A stretch of DNA of 64,000 nucleotides from Axinella damicornis (Eukaryota > Porifera > Demospongiae > Axinellida > Axinellidae). This document shows positions 24,486 to 35,138 of the stretch, piece after piece (within the stretch, counting starts at the first letter, position 1; each line of letters starts with the position of its first letter). The stretch lies in assembly GCA_963931865.1 (NCBI GenBank), contig OZ007507.1:20610140-20674139 (forward strand), read 5' to 3'. The position numbers and the translations under genes are program-made. The notes under the pieces are model-generated. The model searched no databases, was not told the origin of the DNA, and was given only the letters and a program-made list of their open reading frames with translations.

Positions 24486-26037
24486 CCTGATAGCGCAGAG
24501 ATTGTATAGCTGTCATTTTAAGTTAAAGACCGTTCCATTATTGAGCATGAGCACATCGATCACATTGTATATCACTTTCCACAGCTGTGAGTGTGTATAT
24601 CACTTTCCACAGCTGTGAGTGTGTATATCACTTTCCACAGCTGTGAGTGTGGTTATTGAGTTTGTGTAGTTTAGACTTTCTGCAATTATTTATAATCATG
24701 GTTCAGTATGAGCACATCACATTGGATAGAACATTTACATCTGCAGCCGTTTGTAGCTGTTGTTACTAGGTTCAGATATTGTTGACAATCATGCTTCACA
24801 TCAGGTGCTACATCTGCAGTTTCTGTTTATGGCAACATGTGATTTGGGAAAAACTTGATCCATGGCCAGTGAATTTACAAATTGAGCTGTAGCTAGCTAG
24901 TTGGTAGTTTTGGATGGTTGTGCATTGTTGCAGCTAGTGGACGATGCTGTTTCATTCCCGGCACTCAAAGTTTAAATTGCTAAGTCTGGCATGCAGTGAC
25001 ATATGCTGACCTTAGGTGGAAACAGCACTGAGTGTATAGTTGTGGGTCGAATTGGAACAGCAACTGAGTTGTACCTCTGTCAGGACACCACCTACAAAGG
25101 TTTACAAGTGCTCAGATCGTGTTCCTCTCTCTTGAGCTTTGCATGTTGGTTTGTTTCAAAGGGTGGAGTTATTCTGCTAGTATAGCTAATGTGGAGTCTC
25201 ATGAGAATGCAGTTAGATATCCGAGTTTGTTATGGCACATATAAAATTTGCGGTCAGTGGACCCAAGAATTGCTTCCACTTTCATACACCAACTCCACTT
25301 CAACAACTAACCTGGAAAAGCTCTCTCTCCCTTCGGTCAAAGACTTGCAGCTCTGTCTGGGATGTTGCGTACTTTATTGTGTCCATTTATGTATGTAAAT
25401 TTCTTTCAACCTTACACCAACCACCTGCTTTAGTGTGGAAGGCTCATTTGGAATCTGTGAGGTCGCTAACTTGATTTTTTATTAAAGTCTGTGGTTGGCT
25501 GAATTTTGATCGCAAAATATTAATATGCATATCATGTACATTAGACCTTTCATATCTATCTTCACAAGTCCAATATAATCGATACCACATGCACGAAAGT
25601 ACACAGATTGTTTTTGCTGTTCAATATCCATATTAGGTATCTGATTGTGTAACTTGATCATCACATCTGAATACGATAATCTAGTAGCTAGCTACTAGAC
25701 GCACAGGTTCAAGCAGATGCACAACTGCTTGAACCTGAACTGCAGGTTCAGGTTCAAGCAGTTGTGCATCTGGTGTGGAAGCAAGCTAGGCTTTGCTTTT
25801 TTCTTTGCTTTTGTTTTCTGCTCATAATTGGCACCGGTTTTGCTTGTCATGCATCTTATCTATTTTGCTTCTTTTACCATCGATAATATATTGCGGTTTG
25901 AAATCATTTTCCACAAGATTAACTGTTTAATATTTTAGCCACAAAATAAAGAGCAAAATAGGTACACAATTCAATTTTTTGTTCACTTTTTTCAATTTCT
26001 TTCAGCTACCAGCTTGTCCACTTTGACCAGCTTGTCC
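24486..26037 (+). other. Degenerate spacer after copy 3
   Basis: It holds three tandem copies of a 28-bp unit (CACTTTCCACAGCTGTGAGT core) near 24565-24652, then sequence homologous to the other spacers (the ACCACCTACAAAGGTTTACA block near 25086). At 25705-25771 is a hairpin formed by the CAGATGCACAACTGCTTGAA promoter-type block and its inverted copy. No intact gene. Confidence 0.6.
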
Positions 26038-26360
26038 ACTGTGCAATTTCCATAGGAACAAGACGGAAGTAGGAGCTGGCCTTTATGTATCACTTTAAGC
26101 GTCACTGCATGCTCGAAATGTTTTCTGGTACATCATATGGCATACAGATCACCGAGACAGACTCAGTCAAAATATTGCTAGTGAAGAGGTGGAGGCATAT
26201 TTTTGCTCCACTGTACCAACTGATGTCCTGCAGATTGGGAACAGACACGATTGCTTACAAACTGCACCTTCAGAGACTGCAGAGCGGATGCTGGTGCTGC
26301 TGTTGTGAGTGTTGTTTACTGTTATCACAGAATCCTGATGACTCAACTGTTCTAATATAA
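26038..26360 (+). pseudogene. Relic fragment of a fourth beta-helix receptor
   Basis: Short stretches match the middle of the intact genes in changing frames: the NFHRNK / GAGLYVSL region near 26045-26095, the GIQITETD segment near 26140, and the sequence around the CAGAGACTGCAGAGC word near 26280. Stops and frame changes are many, and no 5' or membrane half is present, so this is clearly non-functional. Confidence 0.75.
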
Positions 26361-26468
26361 ACCGATCTACTTTTAATTTGCCTTCGACAATATTACCCTG
26401 TCGGCCCCGGGGCCCGGAATACTTACGCGCATGCGCACATGAATGTCATTTTTGTGAGAGAGCTTATC

Positions 26469-27847
26469 ATGGCCGAACACAATCGGGAGGTAAGATGGAC
26501 TTGATTATAACCGTTTCCGTATTTTTATACACTGCATGCGTGTCTAGTCATGGTTATTAAAAGCCAACTGCAACATTTCTGATTGGTTCTACAGGGCTAC
26601 TGCATTGAGTTTAGCGCGTTAAAAGAGAAATACCATCCTCAACGCAACAAAGGTGCCTCAAATATCAGGTCCTACTGTAAAGACGTTGAAAAGTACACAA
26701 ATACCAAGATCAAGGTGGATGTTCCCCAGAGGGCAGACCGTAGCCGGAGGGATGTAAGATTCGAGATACAAGGGCAAAGTGTTGCAGTACGGAAAGCAGT
26801 ACAGAGCATCCAGGGAGAGTTTATCTTCAGAAAGGTTGGCTATGACAACAGCTATGGCATGAATTTGCTAGGACATGTATTGACATTAATGATACAGCTG
26901 ACAAACTGCTCTAAAATGGCTCACCTGTGAATTGTCAGTGACGTCACTGTGAGTGGATTATGGCTTCAGGCCAAGTCCCTAACTCAGTTTGTGTAGGATC
27001 CAACTGGAATGCTAATTGAGGCCTTGACTCCTACACATGCTCCCAACATGTAGTAGCTACCCACCAAGTATAGTAGTTGTGTTATTGCAGTGCACGGTAT
27101 ATAACAATCATAGTGCGCTGTATTATAGTGGACTATAATACCATTACTCTTTGGTCCTTCTATGATGCACAGAAAATGCCTGATGTGAGCCAAGATCGTC
27201 AACCAAGAGGTGTCCTCCTCCCACGACTTGACTTTCCTGGCCTCAGTGGCCCTCGGAAAGCTGCGAAGATCCTGGACACGAGAAGTCGACAGATGCTTGC
27301 AAAAGCAGACCCAAACAACCCTCATCTGCTCACACAACATGCCTTGAGGCTGCACGATATTGCAACAGGCACATGTCAGCTTAGGCAGTTTGCTTGTGAG
27401 TCATGCGATAACGTCTGGTGGAGAGTTGTCAGCTTTGACAAGGCAGTCTCACGTTGCAGGAACTGTCATAAACGGTACGATGCTATTCCGAGAGAATCAG
27501 AGTATGGGATTGGCCTCTTTACGTGTGAGTGTGGCCACGAATTTAAAAGCAAATGTACAGCACAGAGCTCTTGTCCCTGCTTTCAGTGTGGTACTGAGGT
27601 CATTAAACCCTACATCCACCCGAGCTTTAAGCCTATTGTCAGACCTCGGTCTGGTCGCAGGCACTACTGTGATGAGTGTCAGGGGAGAGGTCGCTGTCCT
27701 ACCTTCAGGAAGGTCGTACACGCTAGCACAGTGCATGACAGTACAGGCTCAACACTGTCCACGTTTCTGAGCCAAATAGACTTTAATGGAGATGATGCAC
27801 CATATTGGAACTTTGGAACTGATGGGTTTCCTACTACTGAGGATTGA
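26469..27847 (+). CDS. SHFL: SHFL (Shiftless) homologue, 3 exons, about 311 aa
   Basis: Exons 26469-26489, 26595-26834 and 27173-27847, all phase 0 with GT-AG introns. Exon 3 carries the zinc-ribbon core that defines the family: RQFACESCDNVWWRVV, then CRNCHKRYDAIP, CECGHEF, CPCFQCG and CDECQGRGRC, followed by the conserved KVVHAS..STLSTFLSQ end. In vertebrates SHFL (C19orf66/RyDEN) is an interferon-induced cytoplasmic RNA- and ribosome-binding protein that inhibits programmed -1 frameshifting and restricts several RNA viruses. The predicted length is close to the vertebrate one, and the N-terminal LKEKYHPQ region looks alignable with the vertebrate N-terminus. The Cys pairs are present, so zinc binding is likely conserved; antiviral function in this organism is inference. 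The promoter lies in the 110 bp after the fourth receptor relic. Confidence 0.85.
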
Positions 27848-28602
27848 CTAGCTTCACTGTACACGGTCCCAGCCATGGCAGGAAGGAGAGACTGTGATTG
27901 AGCTTCGGATTGACCACTAGCTAAAGTTAGCACAATTTTTCTAGCTAAATCTGCTCTCTCATGTCTCAGGTATTTGCATTGCATATAAGATTATTCTTTT
28001 GGGGTTAAGTACATGTAGCCAACCAGCTCTTCCAATACACACCAGTGGTATCAATCCAGTTGCATGTAAACTGAAACAGCAGAAGAATTCAAAGAGAATG
28101 GGGTGGGTATGTGGAGTGATCGTATGCTGCTGTATGGGAAACTACAACAGTGAACTATGCCAGGAGAGGAAGAGGAGACCGGACGCAGTAGCTGTTGTAT
28201 AGAGTCTCACTCCTAACCTTCCGACTGATAAGTAGAGCAAATGGCAGGGCAGGGAATTATTACAGGACAATAATGTTGCTGAAGTTGTTACTGCTCCAGC
28301 AATGGTAATTAAGGGCCAGAGCCAGTTTATGAGGCTCATTGCCCTAATTGGAGTGGGAATTGAAACCACTCTGGATCCGCCTCCGGTTCCATCCTTAAGT
28401 ATAGTTTGCTGCTGAAGCAGGTGGTGAGACCTATAATATTATCCATGCTGAGAATTGCATCCTAGCGCCTCTTAATCAATGGTATAGGCACGACTGCTGC
28501 TAGCTCCGAGTTGCAGTCGTACATACCATGTACCAGGAGCGATGTCAAGCCGGCATAATAATTGCAGCTGGGGATTTGATCCAGGGCTAGTGTACTTGTT
28601 AG
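27848..28602. other. Intergenic region after SHFL, nothing recognised
   Basis: Mixed-composition DNA without a convincing exon; short ORFs lack splice context or family motifs. Confidence 0.4.
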
Positions 28603-28733
28603 CCTCGTTCCCAGGCGTGACTCAGCAATTATGCAGCAAGGTAAAAATAAACTTGACAATACTATAGTATTGTCAAGTTTATTTTTATATAGTATTGTCA
28701 AGTTTATTTTTACCTTGCTGCATAATTGTGGAG
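28603..28733. repeat. TAGCCTCG-type end joined to a foldback repeat
   Basis: At 28603 a TAGCCTCGTTCCCAGGC end appears without a matching right end. It runs into a foldback in which AGCAAGGTAAAAATAAACTT pairs with AAGTTTATTTTTACCTTGCT, with an extra central copy of the TAGTATTGTCAAGTTTATTT arm. Probably a rearranged element. Confidence 0.6.
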
Positions 28734-29281
28734 TCAACGGAGAAGAGATTCATTACACTTTACACTTCCTTGATCTCCTACCTCCCTTCCCCATCCCTTA
28801 TGCACTCCCGGTCATCGCCACTGCTCCTCTTCCCCCGTCTTCCTTTCCTTCCTCTCTTCTACTTCCTCAAGCTCCCTCCTCCCCTCATGGAGAAGAACGA
28901 ACAGTGTGCAGGAGGAGTAGCAGAAGGTGGAGAGGATCAAGGATCAAGAGCCTGTACACATCTACTAGTGGGCTAGGGCTTCCCAAGTGCAAGCATGAAT
29001 CTGCTTAGTTGAATACAGAATCCGTGTAAGTGTGCAACCAATGCTGATGGCAGTGCTACAACCCATTTGTAACACTGGTGGCTGCCTTTGATCTGCCCAC
29101 ACAAAATGACACAATAGCCTTATTTTGCTGCTGTAGTCAGGCATGGTGTTTGCATAAGCAAACTGTATTGCAGTCAAAAAGGGATCTCCACATGCACTGG
29201 GACTACTCGAGTTATTATGGTCCATCCACAGTTTGAAATACTGTCTTAATCACCAGATCATCATGTATATATTTCTGACTG
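28734..29281. other. Intergenic region, no gene seen
   Basis: A pyrimidine-rich stretch and unremarkable sequence downstream of PEX19 on its strand; part is likely PEX19 3' UTR. Confidence 0.35.
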
Positions 29282-30102
29282 TCACATCACTGAGCAGTTC
29301 TGAGTGCGGTCCAGGTTCGGGAGGCCAGGAAATCCAGCATCCTGCAGGGTGGAAGAATGGTTAGGATGTCAACACTTGTGTCAGAAGTTAATCCGTGCAA
29401 TCAATCAGTATGCAGTAGCAGTTCTTTGAGTGGCAACGGCAGTAGCTACTGGTACTGGTAGCCGGTGCAACTTGCCAGTAGTGCAAGCTCACCCTTCAGA
29501 ATCGTGCTCCAGGTTCACTCTCACCTCGTGGATACCTGGACAGACTCAGACTACACCCACCAGCTCGTGGATACCTGGCCAGACTCAGACTATACCCACC
29601 AGCTCGTGGATACCTGGCCAGACTCAGACTACACCCACCAGCTCGTGGATACCTGGCCAGACTCAGACTACACCCACCAGCTTGTGGATACCTGGCCAGA
29701 CTCAGACTACACCCACCAGCTCGTGGATACCTGGCCAGACCCAGACTACACCCACCAGCTCGTACTCATAGCCTCGTTCATATGCTGTCCACAAATTTAA
29801 TAGGCAGCTTATGGCTCATTCCACTTGTCATGTGACAACCATTCTGTGTCGAGTTGACGCAAGCAATGGCGGCCGACGGACTGGCTATTGGCAGAGTGCT
29901 GTCTGTATCTTGAGTTGTAGAGGACACATAACTTATGCCTGACAAGCCATCACTGGCAGTGCATCATCAAATGTATTATGTAGTGAACTGGCTGTTGGAG
30001 ATGGTGGGATAAGTTTGTGATAGTGAGAGGGACAGAGAGAAATTGGACCATCTAGCATTTGAACCTAAAGGTCTTGAGTTCGAATCCCTGCCAGTCGATT
30101 CG

Positions 30103-30144
<42 letters not shown>

Positions 30145-30820
30145 ATACTATGCACGATTTAACCATTTGCCGGGAGAATGAACAGCAGTAACCATAGTAA
30201 CGAACTTACCGAGTCACCAGCTAAATCTTCAGGGGGCTGCCCATACTCTTGCAGCTGTAAAGATAACAAAAATTATTATAAACATTTAACTTGTAAGATC
30301 AATGGCTGTGTTGCTTAATGGAGTAGTTTCGGAGTCCCCATCTATCCATTATTCCATCCTTCCATTAGTCTGTCCCCCGTCCCCCTCCCCATCCCTGTCC
30401 TCCTCCCCGTCCCCCTCTCCTTCCCTGTCCCCGTCCCCCTCCCCTCCACCACTACTCTCTCACTTGCTGCATGAGTTGCAGTATCCTCTGAGACCTGGAC
30501 TGTCTCTCTCCCTCTCCCTCCCCTTCTTTCTCCACCTCAAACTCTCGGCAAACTGACGTCATGAGGTCCAGCTGCCTGGAGTAGCGTGTGACATCTTCCG
30601 GAGATGTTGTGTCCTGGTGGCTGCTCAGCCACTCCGGGTACTGCCGGCAGAGGTCCTTGAGGGAGGGGTACAGCACCTCCTTGGAGAGCAGCGTCGTCAT
30701 CATGCCCTGCATGGCATGCATCAGCTGATCCTCACCCTCCTCTGAGCCCAGGTCGATCCCCCCTAGCAGCTCAGACAGATCAGCAGGAGCACCTCCAGAC
30801 TGGGTGGGGCGTGTGTGTGT

Positions 30821-30868
<48 letters not shown>

Positions 30869-33800
30869 GATGGGAAATGTGGTCATGGTAGAGTAACGAC
30901 AAGGACTGGGATACTGATAGTCCGTCACAGAGTCGTCTCACTGCACTCCCTGTACATGTACCGTAGTGTCCTGCTAATATGCCCCCTTCGAAAATACGCC
31001 CTCCCCCTCTTTTTCGCCCAAGTTCCTACACAGGGTAGTTTGACGTTATCGTTATAATGCCCCCCCCCCCCCCCCCAGGCCCTGGTGAGCGTCTTCTGGA
31101 ATATCTAACCTACACGTGTGCAACTTTGCAGATCATCTCTCAGATCGAGTAGTCACCGTTGAACAAGTCATCTCGCTGCCACTCTTCTGCAGGAAATACC
31201 AGGAAATATTCCGTGGTTCATGACCGACAGTATTGCTGTTCTTCGGAGGATGGCTACAGCGAAGTCGTCGTGAATGTTATGGCTCTCGAGTTCAAGTGCA
31301 GCTCTTCTCGCCCATGTAGGGAGATGACCACGAACAGTACTGGCGATCGTTTGTACTTTGGTAACTGTGAACATGAAACGTAGCAAAACGTTTTGAGGGG
31401 GCATATAATTGAGACTAATAATTGCGCACCCTCCCTCTTTGGGCTGGATGTAGTGTACAAAATAGGGGGGCGTATTAACGGGACACTACGGTACCTCAAT
31501 CTGCTGGCTGCCCTCCCTCACTCCCCGTACCTCAATCTGCTGGCTGCCCTCCCTCACTCCCCGTACCTCAATCTGCTGGCTGCCCTCCCTCACTCCCCGT
31601 ACCTCAATCTGCTGGCTGCCCTCCCTCACTCCCCGTACCTCAATCTGCTGGCTGCCCTCCCTCACTCCCCGTACCTCAATCTGCTGGCTGCCCTCCCTCA
31701 CTTCCCGTACCTCAATCTGCTGGCTGCCCTCCCTGAGTCTCCACAGTGTCTCCTCAAGTTTTGCATCCAAGGAGCTGTCAGCAGCCGAGCCTCCCCTTGC
31801 CCCTCCCTCTCCTGCTTGTCCCTCCGTTCTGTCCGCAGAAGACTCCCCCTGGCTTGCCGAGGGAGGAGGAAATGGGGACCCCTCCTGTAATCCCATGGAC
31901 TTTGCGAAGGCCTCAAACTGTTGCCAAAGAGCTGGGTTCTCAGTGGAGAACATTTGCATGGCTTCATCCAGCTGTGCTTCTGCTTCGGCCGCAAACTCCT
32001 CACTGAACAGCTCCTCGAGGTCCTGCATGCCCGGCATCTCCTGCGGGTCTGGTAGACGGGGGTAGGGTTCAGGGTCGGTGGTGGGCGGTTGGGGGTCAGG
32101 GTTCCGGTGCTTTTCTTTAGGAATGTGTTTACCAAATTCACTCAGTGACACTGCATGAAGGAAGAGTCGCACCACTTCCATCATTAATCAAGGGGTTGCC
32201 CCTCCCAAATGCTTGTGTCTGCCTGTCCAAAAATTGTAGCTTTAATTGTACCCAGGCGTTCTATTCCAGATTATGTCTCACCAACTTGAGGAGAGCCTGG
32301 GAGGATTTTACGTGTGAGATAGCTAGTGCCACTGTGACGTCACATTCTGGCACCATGGAACGCTTGTTGCCTGCCTGCCTAAGAGCTGGGGCTAGCTGGA
32401 CAATGTAAGACCGAGGTGACTTACCATCCAGGACGCACAGAACTACCATAGCTTCCAGTGCTGTGGCCGTGACTCGTGCACCCTCCCAGGTCCCAGCTGC
32501 CAGACAAACACGGGGTCGGCAAAGCCTGAGTACAAGGCTACAGTCAGTGTGACTGAGGCAGTGTGTTGAGGGGACATGTTCAACATAAGTGCTAATCACT
32601 AGTCATGTATCCTAGTGATACTACACTACCAAGTTAGGGGAAACCTGTCCATGTAGTAATGTTAGCACTCAGGGATGGCATTCAAATGTTCAATTGCACT
32701 GTCAAGATTGCCATCAGGAGTAAGGACAATGTACATCAACAGACAGTGAGTATAGAGCCAGTACTGTATTGTCAATATATCTCCTTCCCAGACCACAAAA
32801 TTTTACTTGTCATGATAATCTGGCCTCAAGCTGATTGGATGTGCAGCAAGGGGGAATGATACTCAGTCCAGGACCCATTATTCAGCTGTGGACAGTCAGC
32901 TATATAGATTTTCCGGTGAAACTCTGTTTGTGCAAACACTAGCCGCTAGTCTCGGAACCAGACCCTTCGCGCGGGGGAGGAGGAAAGGGTCTGGGCACCA
33001 TCTTACATTCGAGTTGTCCCCAGGTCGGAATGTTGACCTAACGAATCAGAAGCGTTGATTGCGAATGACGTCAGGAAAATGATTTTTCTCCAGACTTTCA
33101 GTGTCGCCAGCGACTAGACACGGCAAATCGCTGTGCCGTACCGCGTTACCTGCGAGTGTCTGACAAAAGTCGAGGTGAGCAACGAGCAGGTTGACTGTGT
33201 TCGTACGCGTGGTATCGCAGTTGATCGCTAATTTCTATGCTTAATTACATTCCGTGAGGACAACTCGCATCCCAAGAAGGGTACACCAGGGGAAGGCTTG
33301 TCTGTCCTTCATGTAGTCTGTCCTCTGGTACTCCGAGAGGGGCACCAGGGGAAGGCTTGTCCTTCGTACTTGTAGTCTGTCCTCTGGTATTCCGAGAGAG
33401 GTACCAGAGGAAGGCTTGTCCGTCCTTCATGTAGTCTGTCCTCTGGTATTCCGAGAGGGGTGAGAGGGGTGCCAGAGGAAGCCTTTCTGTCCTTCATGTA
33501 GGCTGTCTCTGTATCCACACCTCCCAGCACATCCCACAGCATGTATATTACACTCCTGGTATAGGAAAAATTGTGCCGCGTAATATAATATAATCCAATA
33601 TAATATATATAATGTTTGAGTACTTAGGCTTGGTCTACAGAAATTCTGCCTACACCGCCGTGATCGCTATCATGCCCTGACCTGAATGTAAAAAGTTGGT
33701 GCTGAAACTCACCATGGTGGTGGAGATATGAGCTCTTTTGTCTCGCCGTGGTCGCCATTGCTCCAGCGCTCTCTTCGACTTCCGGTGGCAGTACCGTTCT

Positions 33801-34775
33801 TAGGAAAGGCACACGAAGATTCTGACAACACGGCCGTGATCGCTGTCGTTCACTGACGCTTAAATGCCCAAACTCACCGTGCTGGCTAAGTTGTGAGTGC
33901 TGTAGTAATGTCTTGTCTTCCTTTTGGTCGCCACTTGCTCGCGATCGTGGTTGCCACGTGGCATGTGCGTTAATTGGAACGAATTACAATACTTAGCTTG
34001 CCGCGCGCTACAGTCGCAACCGGTCGGCTACCAGGAGTGCGGTTGCCCCTCGTTATATTATAATTATTCTTGCAAACCACAAAATTTTTATGCATTTGTA
34101 AATTATCCGATTATATCACATATCATGATAAATACCCTGTCTCATAAGCCTCCCCAGGCTGGTTGCTTTTATGCAAGTGACATAAAATTTTGATTGATTG
34201 ATTGATTGATTGTAGGCACGTGCCCAGACCCTTTCCTCCCCCCCCCCCCCCCCCCCCCCCCCCCGCGCGAAGGGTCTGGTTCCGAGACTAACTAGCCGCT
34301 GCGTACTTCCGGTAATGGTCTCTATTGACGGTTTTGTTGCAGCTGCTTCATTGCCACTGAAGATGATCTCTGTATATGGGTCGAAACGTTTCGCTTTCCT
34401 TGGCTAGTGTTTGCCCAGAGTGTCAGCAGGAGTTCTCCTATAGCTAGCCACACAGGCCTCTAGCTCTATGGCATGAACTTCTAATTACTGCACACCACCC
34501 TCAGTCTGACAGGACGGTGCACACTCACAGTCCAGCAGTTCATCCAGTTCTGGGTCGCCGGTAGCGCCTCCGGCGCTCTCAGGTTTCGGCTTTGGTGGGT
34601 TCCCATCCTCTTCGATTTCACAGTCCTCCAGCAGAACACCCGAAGTGGTCACATCGTCTGAGACGGGACTACCACCGACAACCAAAGGCTTTTGTTCAGC
34701 ATCTGACACGCCATTCTCCACGCTCCCAGAGCGTTCATCTTGCTCCGCAGATGCCTCCTTGTCTATCTCGCTCAT
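29282..34775 (-). CDS. PEX19: PEX19 peroxisomal membrane-protein chaperone, 5 exons, 375 aa
   Basis: Exons on the minus strand: 34529-34775, 31711-32150, 30464-30799, 30210-30254, 29282-29341, all phase-consistent. The N-terminus has the ELDELLD/SLSEFGK acidic helix (the PEX3-binding region in known PEX19). The middle has DLEELFSEEF and the C-terminal domain has LLSKEVLYPSLKDL..YPEWLSSH, the hallmark for binding peroxisomal membrane-protein targeting signals. It ends NCSVM, a CaaX farnesylation box. PEX19 binds newly made peroxisomal membrane proteins in the cytosol and delivers them to PEX3. Length is somewhat above the usual 300 aa because of a longer linker. Intron 1 holds a 1.34-kb inverted-repeat element; intron 2 holds a donor-copying minisatellite and another inverted-repeat element. 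It shares a 363-bp promoter interval with LRRC58. Confidence 0.93.
29526..29765. repeat. 39-bp minisatellite, 6 copies (PEX19 last intron)
   Basis: Tandem 39-bp units containing GATACCTGGCCAGACTCAGA with few substitutions. The length is a multiple of three, which explains the open repetitive frames; no coding role is inferred. Confidence 0.9.
30060..30140 (+). repeat. Possible SINE 3' part (B-box-like) with (TC)n tail
   Basis: GAGTTCGAATCCCTGCC near 30077-30093 matches an RNA polymerase III B box, and a (TC)n run follows at 30106-30140. No convincing A box is at the right distance, so this is at most a truncated tRNA-derived element. Confidence 0.35.
30811..30867. repeat. (GT)n followed by a 33-base poly-G run
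   Basis: A TG repeat passes directly into an uninterrupted G run at 30835-30867. It sits just upstream (gene sense) of the PEX19 exon 3 acceptor, where it forms a C-rich/CA-rich tract. Confidence 0.9.
30961..31491. mobile_element. 531-bp TIR element in PEX19 intron 2, TA target
   Basis: The left end CCGTAGTGTCCTGCTAATAT and the right end (inverted) CCGTAGTGTCCCGTTAATAC pair over about 26 bp, then GCCCCC. It is flanked by TA on both sides (30959-30960, 31492-31493); because GTAC is palindromic a 4-bp duplication cannot be excluded. No transposase ORF, so it is non-autonomous. Confidence 0.7.
31491..31741 (-). repeat. 36-bp minisatellite copying the PEX19 exon-2 splice donor
   Basis: In gene sense, exon 2 ends ..CAGCAGATTGAG|GTACGG at 31711/31710. 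The next 216 bp are six tandem 36-bp units, each again carrying CAGCAGATTGAG|GTACGG. The authentic site thus has six further donor copies, 36 bp apart, with no stop codon between them in the gene frame. Confidence 0.88.
32947..34290. mobile_element. 1.34-kb TIR element, TAGTCTCGG termini, 9-bp TSD
   Basis: The left end TAGTCTCGGAACCAGACCCT is repeated inverted at the right end (34271-34290). The repeat continues through CGCGCGGGG and AAAGGGTCTGGGCAC, about 53 bp in all; the right arm is expanded by a C run at 34238-34264. It is flanked by ACTAGCCGC at 32938-32946 and 34291-34299 (the next base also matches). Inside are tandem units at about 33275-33500 and a segment shared with 36236-36870. 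No transposase ORF. It lies in PEX19 intron 1. Confidence 0.85.
33275..33500. repeat. About 62-bp tandem repeat, 4 units, within the 1.34-kb element
   Basis: Units carry GGAAGGCTTGTC..CCTTCATGTAGTCTGTCCTCTGG-type words, with small indels between units. Confidence 0.8.
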
Positions 34776-35138
34776 GCTCTCTTTGATCGTCCCTGGACGC
34801 GTACACGTGCGACCCGCTGGGGGCGGGGCTCGTTCAGCAGTTTCCGCTAGAGGCGTGGCTCATCTTCAGAGGTCGAGCGCGCGCGAGCGAGGTCGCAAAG
34901 CCAATTAGGTCAATCACGTGTAAATCAAATTCATAAGTCTCATGATGCATCGATGACTGCTGCGTGTATAATACCTGGCAGTTGGGCTACTGTCTTATAC
35001 ACTTGTAACCTGTACTATAACATCAAACATGTATATAAGACCTTCTAGACCGAGAGAGAAGACGAGCATCAGTGTTGCCATTCGGTGACGGTCGCTGAAG
35101 CACGGATACCTGTAGCACGACGTCCAAAGGAATTGCAA
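34776..35138. promoter_or_regulatory. Shared divergent promoter of PEX19 and LRRC58
   Basis: The two start codons face away from each other across 363 bp. The interval has a short CpG-rich block (GAGCGCGCGCGAGCGAGGTC near 34874), a CCAAT word (34911-34915 region) and a CACGTG E-box near 34915-34920. A bidirectional promoter is inferred from spacing. Confidence 0.6.

Noticed and set aside
31393..31890. Plus-strand ORF with LNLLAALPHSPY repeats
   Set aside because: Antisense of the PEX19 donor minisatellite and exon 2; the minus strand has homology and splice sites.
32261..32599. Minus-strand 112-aa ORF with apparent splice sites (GATG|GTAAGT)
   Set aside because: It lies in PEX19 intron 1; exon 1 joins exon 2 directly in phase and no family resemblance was found. 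A cryptic or nested exon cannot be fully excluded.
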